Source: Caedibacter sp. 38-128
Lineage (GTDB): Bacteria > Pseudomonadota > Alphaproteobacteria > Caedimonadales > Caedimonadaceae
Direction: 5' to 3'
DNA: 43,206 nt
NCBI GenBank assembly: GCA_001898705.1
Contig: MKUU01000040.1
Location: 1 to 43,206, forward strand
Shown: one piece after another, positions 16,827 to 25,569 of the stretch
Numbering within the stretch: the first letter of the stretch is position 1
How the letters are laid out: every line of letters begins with the position of its first letter
The notes under the pieces: generated by a model
What the model saw: the letters and a program-made list of their open reading frames with translations, nothing else
Databases searched by the model: none
Told to the model about the DNA's origin: nothing
Made by a program: the position numbers and the translations under genes

Positions 16827-18167
16827 TTAATTTTTCTCTAAATTGTTTTTAGGGACGTAGAGTACAAGTTCAATAGGTCGCTTTTCTTGATTATCCGCGA
16901 TATTGAAGATCTGTAAGGCTTCATCTGGATTAATAAATCGAGGATTGGTTTCCACCGTAAATAAAAGGACATCTTTAGCAGGGAACAGCTTCAACTCATT
17001 ATCGCCTTCGATGATTTTACGCGAAGCACCAAGAATACGTTTGTCGCGACTTGGGGCAACATGAGTTTCGGAAGCAATTAAAGCATTCATCAACCAAGCT
17101 ACCAGATCTTTTTCATTCATGGCAGGAGAGGCTTTGACACCTAAAATTAAAGAATTGCTCATCCAATCTCGTTTTAAAGGCAATGAGAAAAGGCGATCTT
17201 TTTGGCTGAAAGGAACAACAAAATAACCTTCTTGGATGCGCGCTAACATTAAATTAATGTACGTAATTAATTCCATATAACTTGTGCGAATGTCATTATG
17301 TTGATAGGCCTTGAAGACAGGAGGCATTTGCCCAAGATTAAGAGTTGAAACATGGCTTGCTACTGATGCTAGCTGTAAATACAATTGAAATGGATGGGCT
17401 GTGCCTGCGTGTAAGATAGCTTCTAGAGACAATAGCCCTGTTGTAAGAGCACGAATACTTTGTTCAGCTTCTGCTGACATTATATCACCAGTGTTGCTAT
17501 AAAGTTGATCCCCGAGAAATGCTATTTTTTCGCGCATCGCTTTTGCGAGATCCAAACCAAGAAGTCCAAGAGGTGAGTCTGTCTCGACTTTTAAAAGAGG
17601 CGCAATATATTCTGTAACAGCGAATCCATTTGTTGAGTAGTGAATTTCCATAAGAGGTAAAGCTACAAAGCGCGCAGGAGTCTCTTCGCCAATAAACAAA
17701 CTTAAATTGGGTTGTAGCGTTGGAAAAGCCATTTTTCCTTCCCCCGTATTTTCATCAACGACCTGAGATCCATCCTTGGACATGAAGCGAGCTTCTTCTC
17801 TTGAGACATTTAATGTGCCTGGTTTGTATTCTGGTATGACTAAAAATACTTTAAGAGGTTTTGTTTTTAAGGTTTCGACAAAAGGGGTTAAATTAAATTC
17901 AAGAAAATCACCTTCGTTTGCATAGGTCGAAACAACAAGGCCGTCAGGCATGATGGCCTCAAGCTCTAAAATACGTAATTTACCAGCAACTAAAATGGCA
18001 GGATCAAAGTTGAAATGAGTTATGCCCCAATGATGAGAAACGGCTGTATTAATATGAAAACTTAAAAGCTGATGTAAGCGATGATCATTTTGTTGGAAAT
18101 GCTGAGGCATTAACAGCATGCCTTCATACCACTGGATCGCATCCCTAACTCGTCCTAATTTTGACAT
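16827..18167 (-). CDS. tssK: T6SS baseplate adaptor TssK
   Basis: TssK trimers join the T6SS baseplate to the TssJLM membrane complex. The 446-residue length and N-terminus (IQWYEGMLLMPQHFQQND, then HHWGI) are diagnostic of the family. The C-terminal half (LPLKRDW, then KDLVAWLMNALI) also matches the usual pattern. The start is supported by GGGGGAG six bases upstream. It is the only baseplate gene in the cluster; tssE, tssF and tssG are not in this window. Confidence 0.95.
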   Translation of the reverse strand: MSKLGRVRDAIQWYEGMLLMPQHFQQNDHRLHQLLSFHINTAVSHHWGITHFNFDPAILVAGKLRILELEAIMPDGLVVSTYANEGDFLEFNLTPFVETLKTKPLKVFLVIPEYKPGTLNVSREEARFMSKDGSQVVDENTGEGKMAFPTLQPNLSLFIGEETPARFVALPLMEIHYSTNGFAVTEYIAPLLKVETDSPLGLLGLDLAKAMREKIAFLGDQLYSNTGDIMSAEAEQSIRALTTGLLSLEAILHAGTAHPFQLYLQLASVASHVSTLNLGQMPPVFKAYQHNDIRTSYMELITYINLMLARIQEGYFVVPFSQKDRLFSLPLKRDWMSNSLILGVKASPAMNEKDLVAWLMNALIASETHVAPSRDKRILGASRKIIEGDNELKLFPAKDVLLFTVETNPRFINPDEALQIFNIADNQEKRPIELVLYVPKNNLEKN

Positions 18168-18188
18168 TTTTTCTCCCCCAAATATTCT

Positions 18189-18800
18189 TTATAAATTTTT
18201 CTTTTCAGGCTCTTTTTTTTGCTCTTCTGGATTGACAGGCTTTGAAGCCATACCTGCACGTATTGTTTCAAGTAATAAATCTTCCGCGCTTTTCGTGGGG
18301 CCTGTTTTTTCAAAGCGGCATCCTTGTTCCAAAATGCAAAAACCTTCACTTCTAAGTCTAAGATGAATATCTTTAGCACTCCCAACGCGTTCTCGATGAT
18401 TTCCTGGAGTTAAATAATCTGCAAAAATTATGATCCCCAACGGGCCATCTCCATTCGCCCTGATTTTATAATCAGTGATTGACTGTCCTGGGGTAAGTTC
18501 CCATCGATAAATTTCAACCATGTCGGGGTAATCTCTTTTGATCTGATCAGATGAGGCAAAATAATCAGCTGCGTTAATTTTCATGAGAGCTTTTAACAAT
18601 TCCATTTTGTAGATAATAAGAAGTTCAATCGCAGTAGCAGAATTGCGATTAGCATCATTATCAAGGGAGATAGATACTGTTTGAAGGTTTAATTCTGGAT
18701 CTCGAGCATCATCATCCTTAGCGCATCCCACGATTAACAAAACAAACAAGAAAGTGAGGAAATTTTTTAATAGTTTAAAATTTTTGATAACACTCATCAT
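18189..18800 (-). CDS. tssJ: T6SS outer-membrane lipoprotein TssJ
   Basis: TssJ is the outer-membrane lipoprotein of the T6SS membrane complex and binds the periplasmic end of TssM. The signal sequence ends in a lipobox LIVGC with the lipidated Cys26. The next residue is Ala, not Asp, consistent with outer-membrane sorting. The mature part shows the TssJ pattern of a beta strand (VSISLDND), a segment of the AIELLIIYKM type, an ADYF motif and a terminal strand region. At 203 residues it is slightly long, with an added charged Lys/Glu tail. It starts four bases after the SPOR gene. Confidence 0.85.
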   Translation of the reverse strand: MMSVIKNFKLLKNFLTFLFVLLIVGCAKDDDARDPELNLQTVSISLDNDANRNSATAIELLIIYKMELLKALMKINAADYFASSDQIKRDYPDMVEIYRWELTPGQSITDYKIRANGDGPLGIIIFADYLTPGNHRERVGSAKDIHLRLRSEGFCILEQGCRFEKTGPTKSAEDLLLETIRAGMASKPVNPEEQKKEPEKKNL

Positions 18801-18804
18801 TTAT

Positions 18805-19878
18805 TTAATCCACCATATGTTTGTTAGATACATCAGAGGTAATTGGTACAATACGCGTAAGTTGTCCTCCTTGTTCACGTAAAATTTTGGAAGCGTTTAA
18901 AGCCTCTTGGAAATTTTTATATTGTCCTGCTTGTACAGCGTAAATAATTCCTTGTGCACTCCATAAGCGATTAAAGTAACTGTCTGTAAAACCTCTTTTT
19001 TTAAGGTCTTCAACGTATTCTTGAGCTGTATTTTGATCCGTAAAATCACGTATATGGATTGTATAAAAATTTTGACTTTGAGTAGGAACTGAAGGTTCTT
19101 TATGAGCAGTTGTTTCTTCTTTAGAAGATTCTTGTTTAGAATCTGGTAAAGGAGAGGTTGTTTGAGAATTTTTATGTTCATTTCCTATCTTTTCACCTGC
19201 TTCCGCAAACGCTTGATTTGTTTTTTGTTTGGCAATTGTTTGGGCAAGGCCTGTTGTGAGGGGAGTAACAATACCACCTAATTTGGATCCTAACGTATTC
19301 CTGAGCGTGCTTGTTGCGTTATTAAGAACTTGGGCAACAGAAGATTGTGCTTGAAATTTAGCTTCTGCTAAAGTTTGTTGTTCGGCTTGTTCGATTAGAG
19401 AAGGTTCAGTAACTTTACGTCCTGAAGCTCTGGCAAGTTGTTGTTGGCGTACGCTGTAAGAGTTTGTTGGAGAATTTTGCATAAGGGTAGGTTGCGTATT
19501 GTTTTCAGGAAGTGGGGCAATTGTTTTCACTGCTGCATGGGAGAGAGAGAAGCCACCATACGGAGGAAAAAGTGTATAACATGTGAGAAACCCGACAACA
19601 AAGAAGAGGGCAGCCATGAATGCAAGAGCAATTAATAATACAAGGCTTGGTGCTTTTCCCAATTTTACTTCTCCTTCAGGTGGTGTTTTTAAAGAGGTCT
19701 TTTTCTTCATTTCAAGAGAAGCAAGATCGTTTGCCAACACTGTTGCTGCATCTTTAATATCCTCTTGGGGTTCTTGAGTAATAAAGTTTGGAAGAGGTTC
19801 GTTTGGACGTTGTTGGGCAACGCGTAAGCTTTCACGACGTCTTACAACTCCATATAACCTCTCCTCTGTTTTAGTCAT
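18805..19878 (-). CDS. SPOR-domain inner-membrane protein heading the T6SS operon
   Basis: The 357-residue protein has a cytoplasmic N-terminus (about 1-77, basic), one transmembrane segment (about 78-104), a long periplasmic Gln/Ser/Thr-rich linker, and a C-terminal SPOR domain at about 271-345 (FYTIHIRDF, then IIYAVQAGQY). SPOR domains bind peptidoglycan strands stripped of stem peptides. It is the first gene of the operon, four bases from tssJ, with a strong GGGGAGG ribosome binding site. Short TssL proteins need a separate peptidoglycan anchor, usually the OmpA-like TagL, TagN or TagP. I infer that this protein may play that part. It could instead be a cell-division SPOR protein co-transcribed by accident. 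Confidence 0.8.
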   Translation of the reverse strand: MTKTEERLYGVVRRRESLRVAQQRPNEPLPNFITQEPQEDIKDAATVLANDLASLEMKKKTSLKTPPEGEVKLGKAPSLVLLIALAFMAALFFVVGFLTCYTLFPPYGGFSLSHAAVKTIAPLPENNTQPTLMQNSPTNSYSVRQQQLARASGRKVTEPSLIEQAEQQTLAEAKFQAQSSVAQVLNNATSTLRNTLGSKLGGIVTPLTTGLAQTIAKQKTNQAFAEAGEKIGNEHKNSQTTSPLPDSKQESSKEETTAHKEPSVPTQSQNFYTIHIRDFTDQNTAQEYVEDLKKRGFTDSYFNRLWSAQGIIYAVQAGQYKNFQEALNASKILREQGGQLTRIVPITSDVSNKHMVD

Positions 19879-20071
19879 AAAGCCTCCCCTATTCCCCTTA
19901 TTAAATTCAATGATATTTTAAGAGGATCAATACTTAATCCACCCTATTTAGATTAAAATTTAGTAAATTTTATGACATTTTTATAACAATTTAAATAAAA
20001 TTCAGAAATAAGGGTTTAAAATAAAAAGGAAAAATTTTCCTCTAAAAACCATCAATTAATAAAGACAAAAA

Positions 20072-20995
20072 TTAAGTAGAACGTCGAGGCATAGGGATCC
20101 GAGAAAGAGACGCTTCTATTTGTTGAGCATCAGGAAGGCTCGGTTGTGCACCTACCGTTAGACAGGCAAGACTGCTGGCAACAGCTGCTCTTCTAAGAGC
20201 TTGGTCAATAGGCAATCCTTTGTCAAAGGCTGCCGCAAAAACGCCCACAAATGCATCACCTGCTGCAGTTGTATCAACTGGCTTAATAGGGAGAGCTTGC
20301 ACAAGCCAAGTTCCCAAGGGATTACAAGCAAACGCTCCCTCGGCGCCAAGAGTCACAATACAAGTAATGCCATATTTGGAAGAGAGTCGGCGTGCAGCAA
20401 TTGCGGGTGAGATAACATCAAAACCTAAATGTAAGGCTAAAACTGTTGCCTCAATTTGATTCATGACAAGCACATTTAAAGATTGGATTAATTCATCTGA
20501 GATAGGTTGCGCTGGTGCTAAATTCAGAATTATGCGTGCTTTTTTTTGTTTTGCGCGTTCGATAAGCTTCCAATTCTCTTCTGGAGGCACCTCCATTTGA
20601 AGGAGGACTGTGGTTTTTTCGGTAAGAAGCTCATCAGGAATGGTTGCGGAACTTGCCTCTAAATTGGCACCGCTTGCAATTGTAATCATATTTTCGCCGG
20701 TACTATCAACGCATATTGTCGCGCAGCCAGTTGGTCGATCACTTTTTGTTAAAGCAGAAAAATCAACATTCGTTGTCTCAAGAAAATGGCGGGCAATTTG
20801 AGCAAAACTATCATTGCCTATACTCCCAAACATTTTAACTTTAGCGCCAGCCTTGGCAGCCGCAACAGCTTGATTTGCGCCTTTTCCTCCCGGAAGAAGT
20901 TTGTATTCGTCACATAATACAATGTTACCTGGTCTTGGCAGCGTCTCAACAGGTAGGACCATATCTACATTGAGGGATCCAAATACAATAATCAT
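20072..20995 (-). CDS. rbsK: Ribokinase (PfkB family sugar kinase)
   Basis: PfkB-family kinase of 307 residues, the length of ribokinase. The N-terminal sugar-binding motif GGKGANQAVAAAKAG and the C-terminal signature DTTAAGDAFVG, with catalytic Asp247, are complete. Ribokinase phosphorylates D-ribose on O5 to feed the pentose phosphate pathway. No ribose transporter or rbs partner is present, so it may serve ribose from nucleoside salvage. Related PfkB substrates are not excluded. It stands between the T6SS operon and the 21136 gene as a single minus-strand gene. Confidence 0.88.
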   Translation of the reverse strand: MIIVFGSLNVDMVLPVETLPRPGNIVLCDEYKLLPGGKGANQAVAAAKAGAKVKMFGSIGNDSFAQIARHFLETTNVDFSALTKSDRPTGCATICVDSTGENMITIASGANLEASSATIPDELLTEKTTVLLQMEVPPEENWKLIERAKQKKARIILNLAPAQPISDELIQSLNVLVMNQIEATVLALHLGFDVISPAIAARRLSSKYGITCIVTLGAEGAFACNPLGTWLVQALPIKPVDTTAAGDAFVGVFAAAFDKGLPIDQALRRAAVASSLACLTVGAQPSLPDAQQIEASLSRIPMPRRST

Positions 20996-21135
20996 AGTTT
21001 TAATTCGTTATTCGAAAGGCTCGTCTTTCTTCTATTAATTAAAGAAGAGCAAGCAAGAGGTCAACTAAAAACCCTATTCAAGCTTTGCAATTTGAGAAGA
21101 AAAGTCTATACTTAATAAAAGGGAGGAAAAAAATC

Positions 21136-21537
21136 ATGCATCAACAAATAAAAAGAAAAAATTATCTATGGGGCGTACTCGGACTCATCTATAGTAGTAC
21201 TGTTTTAGGCGAAAAAGATCTTGATTTAAAAGAAGAAGGCTTTCAACCTCATGCAGAAGTTTCAACGATAGAAGTGCCTATAGAGCGCGATATTGTGGAT
21301 GAGAGAGAGTTACAAGTATCAGGGTTTCAAAATGCAGGATCTCAAGATCTTCTTATAAAGTCAGATAATTTAAGAGATCATCTTGTGTCTTCTGGAGGTA
21401 CACCTTTTCCACAATTTGAAATGTTGAGTATGACAGTTCCAGTCTCGAATCTTGAGGTAAAAAAAGAGGCTTCAGATAGACAAAAAGAATGGCTTGCTAA
21501 ATTAATTGAGGGATATCTACAACGATTTCCTAAGTGA
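21136..21537 (+). CDS. Small exported protein of unknown function
   Basis: I do not recognise this 133-residue protein. I place the start at ATG 21136, not at an earlier in-frame codon, because gggagg lies nine bases upstream. The N-terminus (MHQQIKRKN, then YLWGVLGLIYSSTVLG) is a signal-peptide-like basic-hydrophobic stretch. The rest is acidic and mostly hydrophilic, ending in an amphipathic helix (EWLAKLIEGYLQRF). It converges on the J-domain gene. Confidence 0.6.
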   Translation: MHQQIKRKNYLWGVLGLIYSSTVLGEKDLDLKEEGFQPHAEVSTIEVPIERDIVDERELQVSGFQNAGSQDLLIKSDNLRDHLVSSGGTPFPQFEMLSMTVPVSNLEVKKEASDRQKEWLAKLIEGYLQRFPK

Positions 21538-21566
21538 CTTGGAAGTCCATTGTTCCGGTATAATGG

Positions 21567-22127
21567 TTAACGAACGACTTTTTTAAGAACGTCGTATGCT
21601 TTATTAATCAATTTTAATTTTTCTTCAGCTTCAGCACAGCCACTGTTCACATCAGGATGATGTAATTTTACAAGTTGAATATATCTCTGTTTTAAATTTT
21701 CGGTTGTCACCGGCCACCCTAGTTCCATCAGCCTGAGGGCCTTCGCTTCTTCTGTATGAGATGCCCAAGAAGGTTCTTGCTGTTGTTGGTTAGAAATTTT
21801 ACGTTCGCTATCTAGAAGATCAAAAGGATCCTTAATAAAAAAAGAAGTTTTAGGGACCTCACTTCCGAAACGCCATGATGGACGCTGCCATGTTATGTCG
21901 GCGCGATAATGGTCTTCTATCTCTTCTGAGCCCATATCACGATAGTAATTCCATTGAGAGTTATAAATTTGCACATGTTTCAGACAGAACCAATAATAAA
22001 GTTGAAGTTGTTGAGGGTTTTGAGGGGCTTTATAGAGAGCTTCTTCGAGGCAACCAGATTCATCACAAATTCGTTTTTGTGGTTGTGGTTCTTCAAAAAA
22101 GGGATGAAGTTTATAAGTTGTTTTCAT
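21567..22127 (-). CDS. J-domain protein of the alphaproteobacterial BolA-linked type
   Basis: The 186-residue protein ends in a J domain (about 125-185) with the HPD tripeptide in KLHHPDVNSG, which stimulates the ATPase of DnaK. The N-terminal half has a CDESGC pair and a later FCLKHV, suggesting a small metal-binding knuckle. This architecture is common in alphaproteobacteria, where the gene usually sits next to bolA, as it does here (three bases apart). It is the last gene of the long minus-strand block. Its specific client is unknown. Confidence 0.88.
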   Translation of the reverse strand: MKTTYKLHPFFEEPQPQKRICDESGCLEEALYKAPQNPQQLQLYYWFCLKHVQIYNSQWNYYRDMGSEEIEDHYRADITWQRPSWRFGSEVPKTSFFIKDPFDLLDSERKISNQQQQEPSWASHTEEAKALRLMELGWPVTTENLKQRYIQLVKLHHPDVNSGCAEAEEKLKLINKAYDVLKKVVR

Positions 22128-22130
22128 GGG

Positions 22131-22454
22131 TTAAATCTGAAGAGGAATTTTAGACGATGCAGATTTTATCTTAACGAATCTCTGGTATTCGTCCTGTGTG
22201 AATGCTTTAATTGAAAGTGCGTGTAATTGATTCTTAAAGTCTTCTTCGAAAAGGCCAAAAATACACCGGTGTCTCTCTATTCGGCTCATCGGTTGAAAAA
22301 TTTTTGAGACAATTATGATTGTAAAATGCGTTTCTTCATTATGGGGCGTATTCAAATGTTTTTTATGCTTCTCGGTATCATCAATTATTTCGAGATGCTC
22401 GGGATCAAATTCCGTTGATAATACGAGTCGTAGTTTATCTTGCAATCGGTTCAT
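22131..22454 (-). CDS. bolA: BolA family protein
   Basis: The 107-residue protein carries the BolA hallmark ETHFTIIIVSKIF, then RHRCIFG and a C-terminal HALSIKA. BolA proteins pair with monothiol glutaredoxins to handle iron-sulfur clusters and also influence morphology in stress. The conserved invariant His in the HALS segment is kept. It starts three bases after the CorC gene and is followed closely by its usual J-domain neighbour. Confidence 0.93.
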   Translation of the reverse strand: MNRLQDKLRLVLSTEFDPEHLEIIDDTEKHKKHLNTPHNEETHFTIIIVSKIFQPMSRIERHRCIFGLFEEDFKNQLHALSIKAFTQDEYQRFVKIKSASSKIPLQI

Positions 22455-22457
22455 AAT

Positions 22458-23726
22458 TTATTCGGTTGTTGGAGGCGTAATTTTCAAAAGAGTAATTTGA
22501 TTTCGCACTCTTTTTAAAATTCTAAATTGAAACCCGTGGATCAAAAAAGTTTGCCCAACTTTAGGAATAACGCGAGATTCATGGAGAACAAGACCTGCAA
22601 TGGTTGAGGCTTCTTCGTCAGGAAGTGTCCACTCAAATTTACGATTTAAATCACGAATTGTTATTGTGCCCAAAGTCATAATCGTTCCATCACGACGTGT
22701 CCACACGCCCTCAAGAGGAAGATCATGTTCATCACTAATTTCTCCGACAATTTCTTCAATGATGTCTTCTAGCGTGACGACCCCCATAAGAGCACCATAT
22801 TCATCAACCACGAGGGCAAAATGTTCTTGGCGTAGTCTAAATGCTTGAAGTTGTTCTCTGAGAGTTGTTGATTCGGGAATAAACCAAGGTTTCGTTGCAA
22901 TAGATAGAATGTTTAATTTCTCAAGAGGGGTTTTCTGAATCGCTTTAAGCAGAGCTTTTGCATGTAAAATACCAACGATGTTATCTTTATTATCTTTCCA
23001 TAAAGGAATACGGGTATAAGGGCTTGAGATCACCTGGTGGATAATTTCTTTTATAGAAAGATCTGCGTTAATCATCATAGCATTTTTTCGGTGAACCATA
23101 ATTTCACCGACTTCCACGTCTCCAAGATCGAGAATGCTATGAAGCATTGCACGTTCTTCAGCTGACTCTTCTTCGCCAGGATAACCATGCAAGTCAATAG
23201 CCCCACGCAATTCTTCTAAAGAACTCGTTGCGCGAGCATGAGCATCAATTTTAATGCCAATCATTCTTAGAGTACTTCTTGCAATCAAATGCATTAGGAA
23301 AGTAATGGGTGTTGTAAGCTTAATAACAATTTGCAGAGCACGGGCTAAATGAATAGCTGTCGTTTCAGCGTGGGCAATCGCAATAATCTTAGGCATAACT
23401 TCTGCGTAAATAACAATCAAAGAAGTCATTGCGATTGGAGCATATACAACTCCGGCATCTCCAAAAATAATGACCAAAAGAACAGTTGATATTGAATTGG
23501 CGAGGTTGTTGATTAATTGATTGCATAATAAGATTGAGCTGATCAGTTTTTCAACTGATTGTCGTAGAGTTTTAACTAATTGAGCACGCTTGTCACCAAG
23601 TTTTGCTAAACGGTGTAGTTTTGCTTTAGAAGCTGCAATGAAAGCTGTTTCTGCAGCCGAAAAAATTGCAGAAATAATTGTGAGTACTAAGATTACGGGA
23701 ATTGCAACAGCTAAAGAAATCGTCAT
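22458..23726 (-). CDS. HlyC/CorC family transporter (CNNM/DUF21-CBS)
   Basis: The 422-residue protein has an N-terminal DUF21 membrane domain of about four segments (residues 1-150). A CBS pair (about 200-325) follows, with the typical [21 protein letters not shown] motif, and then a CorC_HlyC C-terminal domain. Relatives are implicated in Mg2+/Co2+ efflux or resistance; several were misnamed haemolysins. It lies 32 bases downstream of a HAD gene in the long minus-strand block. Confidence 0.93.
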   Translation of the reverse strand: MTISLAVAIPVILVLTIISAIFSAAETAFIAASKAKLHRLAKLGDKRAQLVKTLRQSVEKLISSILLCNQLINNLANSISTVLLVIIFGDAGVVYAPIAMTSLIVIYAEVMPKIIAIAHAETTAIHLARALQIVIKLTTPITFLMHLIARSTLRMIGIKIDAHARATSSLEELRGAIDLHGYPGEEESAEERAMLHSILDLGDVEVGEIMVHRKNAMMINADLSIKEIIHQVISSPYTRIPLWKDNKDNIVGILHAKALLKAIQKTPLEKLNILSIATKPWFIPESTTLREQLQAFRLRQEHFALVVDEYGALMGVVTLEDIIEEIVGEISDEHDLPLEGVWTRRDGTIMTLGTITIRDLNRKFEWTLPDEEASTIAGLVLHESRVIPKVGQTFLIHGFQFRILKRVRNQITLLKITPPTTE

Positions 23727-23758
23727 TTTTTAATGTATGTTTGAGTTGTTAATAGATC

Positions 23759-24634
23759 TTACCATGAAAGTTTATCCATGAGAAAGGTTGGTTGAAAAGA
23801 GGTTTTTTTCAAAGCATCAGAAATTTGTATTTCATTAAGGTCTAGAGAAGAATCCAAAGGGAGCCCCAACTCATCACAAGTATAAGAACTTATCGTAAGC
23901 AAAGAATTAAAACCTGAACTGATGGCGCCTTGGATATCAATCGTAAGTGAATCACCAATAACAAGGAGCGACTTTTTATCGACAGGACCAATTTCTTTTA
24001 AAAAATGCGTATATATTGATGGATAGGGTTTCCCATGATAATAGACCTCTCCTCCTAATTTTTCATACAACCGCCCTATGGCACCAGGACACAAGTGTTT
24101 CTCATCCTCTTCATACGTATATAAATTAGAATTAACACATATCATCTTTAATGAAAATTTTGCGGCTTCTTGTAGTGTAGGGTAATATTCTTCAAGGTCA
24201 TTATGCCATTCATCTTTTCCCATGACGAGAATAAAATCTGCTTCTTCAAGTTGTCTTACAGAATGAATATCGAGGCCATAAAGGATAGTTTGATCTTCTA
24301 TGGAACCTATAAAATAACAATAGCTCCCAAGGGCACTATGCCAAGGATCAGGCTTTTGAGAGAGATGTTGGTACATTTCTTCACCTGCGGTAAGAAGATG
24401 TTGATAAAAGTGAGGCTTGATGCCTTTTTGAGCTAGTTGTTCTCGCGTAAAATCAAGGCGTTGTGTTATATTTGTTAAAAGGGTGACGCCCTTTTTTCCT
24501 TGTTGCAAATAATGCAAGACCTCTAAGGCTTCTGGAAATACCTTTTTTCCTGAATGAAGCACCCCTTCGATTCCGAATATAAAGGTTTGATAACGTGGGG
24601 TTAAATCCTTTAGGTGAGAAATAATCTCAAACAT
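23759..24634 (-). CDS. TIGR01459-type HAD protein lacking the catalytic Asp
   Basis: The 291-residue protein follows the NagD-like/TIGR01459 HAD layout: motif I near residues 18-25, motif II LLTN, and motif IV GDSLTIDIQGA. Motif I reads FIFGIEGVLH, so the nucleophile Asp is Gly21 and the second acidic residue is Glu23. The codon is GGA, confirmed on the strand. With the phosphate-accepting Asp missing, hydrolysis by the normal mechanism is unlikely, though motif IV is intact. It may be a pseudoenzyme or a decaying gene. It starts three bases after secF. Confidence 0.85.
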   Translation of the reverse strand: MFEIISHLKDLTPRYQTFIFGIEGVLHSGKKVFPEALEVLHYLQQGKKGVTLLTNITQRLDFTREQLAQKGIKPHFYQHLLTAGEEMYQHLSQKPDPWHSALGSYCYFIGSIEDQTILYGLDIHSVRQLEEADFILVMGKDEWHNDLEEYYPTLQEAAKFSLKMICVNSNLYTYEEDEKHLCPGAIGRLYEKLGGEVYYHGKPYPSIYTHFLKEIGPVDKKSLLVIGDSLTIDIQGAISSGFNSLLTISSYTCDELGLPLDSSLDLNEIQISDALKKTSFQPTFLMDKLSW

Positions 24635-24637
24635 ACG

Positions 24638-25555
24638 TTAAGCTATTGCTTCCTTCTCTTTTGCTGTTTTACGGATATCAAAAAACAATAATAAGTTAGC
24701 TGAAACGAAAATTGAGGAATAACTACCAAAAACAATACCAACTAAAATTGGAAGGCTAAAAGAAGAAATTTCTGAACCTCCAAAAAGATATAAAGCAAGA
24801 AGAGAGATAACAGTGGTTGCGACCGTAATAATCGTACGAGAGAGGGTTTCATTCGTTGATTGATTAATGAGTTGTTCAACCGGCATTTTTTTGTATTTAC
24901 GTAAATTATCGCGAATGCGATCATAAATAACAACCGAATCGTTAATAGAGTAACCAATTGTTGTTAAAATAGCGATAAAAGCTGTTTCTTTGAATTCATG
25001 ACCCGTCAATGAATAAAAGCCAAGGACAACAACAACATCGTGAGCAAGCGCGAGAATACCGCAAAGACCAAAATGCCATTCAAAACGCACCCAAATATAA
25101 AGAAGCATGCCAATAAGAGCAAATCCTAGGGCCCAGAGACCGTTTTCGACAAGGTCACTACTGACTTTACCACCCACAGTTTCAACGCGGCGATATTCAA
25201 GATCATTGCCAAGTTTTTCTTTAATTTTTTGTAAAGCGATGGCTTGAGCTTGCTCTCCACCGGGCTGTTTTTCGATTCTAATCATGATGTCGCGATCTGA
25301 ACCAAATTCTTGCAACTTAACTTCGCCCAGTTTCAAGGTTTCAAGTTGTGTTCGCATACTTGCAATATCTGCTTTGTCTTTTGTACGAACTTCTAAAAGA
25401 AAGCCGCCTTTAAAATCAATTCCATAATTTAGGCCTTTGAAAGCAAGATTCCAGCCACAAATCAAAATGATAGCAAGGGATACGCAATAAATATAACGTC
25501 GGATACCAACGAAATTAATATTCGTATCATAAGGGATGAGCTGTAAACCACGCAT
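24638..25555 (-). CDS. secF: Protein translocase subunit SecF
   Basis: SecF works with SecD and YajC to drive protein export through SecYEG using proton-motive force. The 305-residue protein (from ATG 25555) shows six membrane segments and the SecF motifs YGIDFKGG and GYSINDSVVIYDRIRDN. I chose ATG 25555 because AAAGAGG precedes it by five bases and it falls just after the secD stop. A longer frame to 25600 would overlap secD. It closes the yajC-secD-secF set. Confidence 0.96.
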   Translation of the reverse strand: MRGLQLIPYDTNINFVGIRRYIYCVSLAIILICGWNLAFKGLNYGIDFKGGFLLEVRTKDKADIASMRTQLETLKLGEVKLQEFGSDRDIMIRIEKQPGGEQAQAIALQKIKEKLGNDLEYRRVETVGGKVSSDLVENGLWALGFALIGMLLYIWVRFEWHFGLCGILALAHDVVVVLGFYSLTGHEFKETAFIAILTTIGYSINDSVVIYDRIRDNLRKYKKMPVEQLINQSTNETLSRTIITVATTVISLLALYLFGGSEISSFSLPILVGIVFGSYSSIFVSANLLLFFDIRKTAKEKEAIA

Positions 25556-25569
25556 GAAAGCCTCTTTAA

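Noticed and set aside
20029-20060. Terminator after rbsK from the aggaaaaattttcct palindrome
   Set aside because: The repeat leaves almost no loop and the stem is AT-rich, so it is too weak to call.
19879-20071. Promoter for the T6SS operon
   Set aside because: The region is AT-rich with several TATAAT-like strings, but no -35/-10 pair with acceptable spacing stands out.
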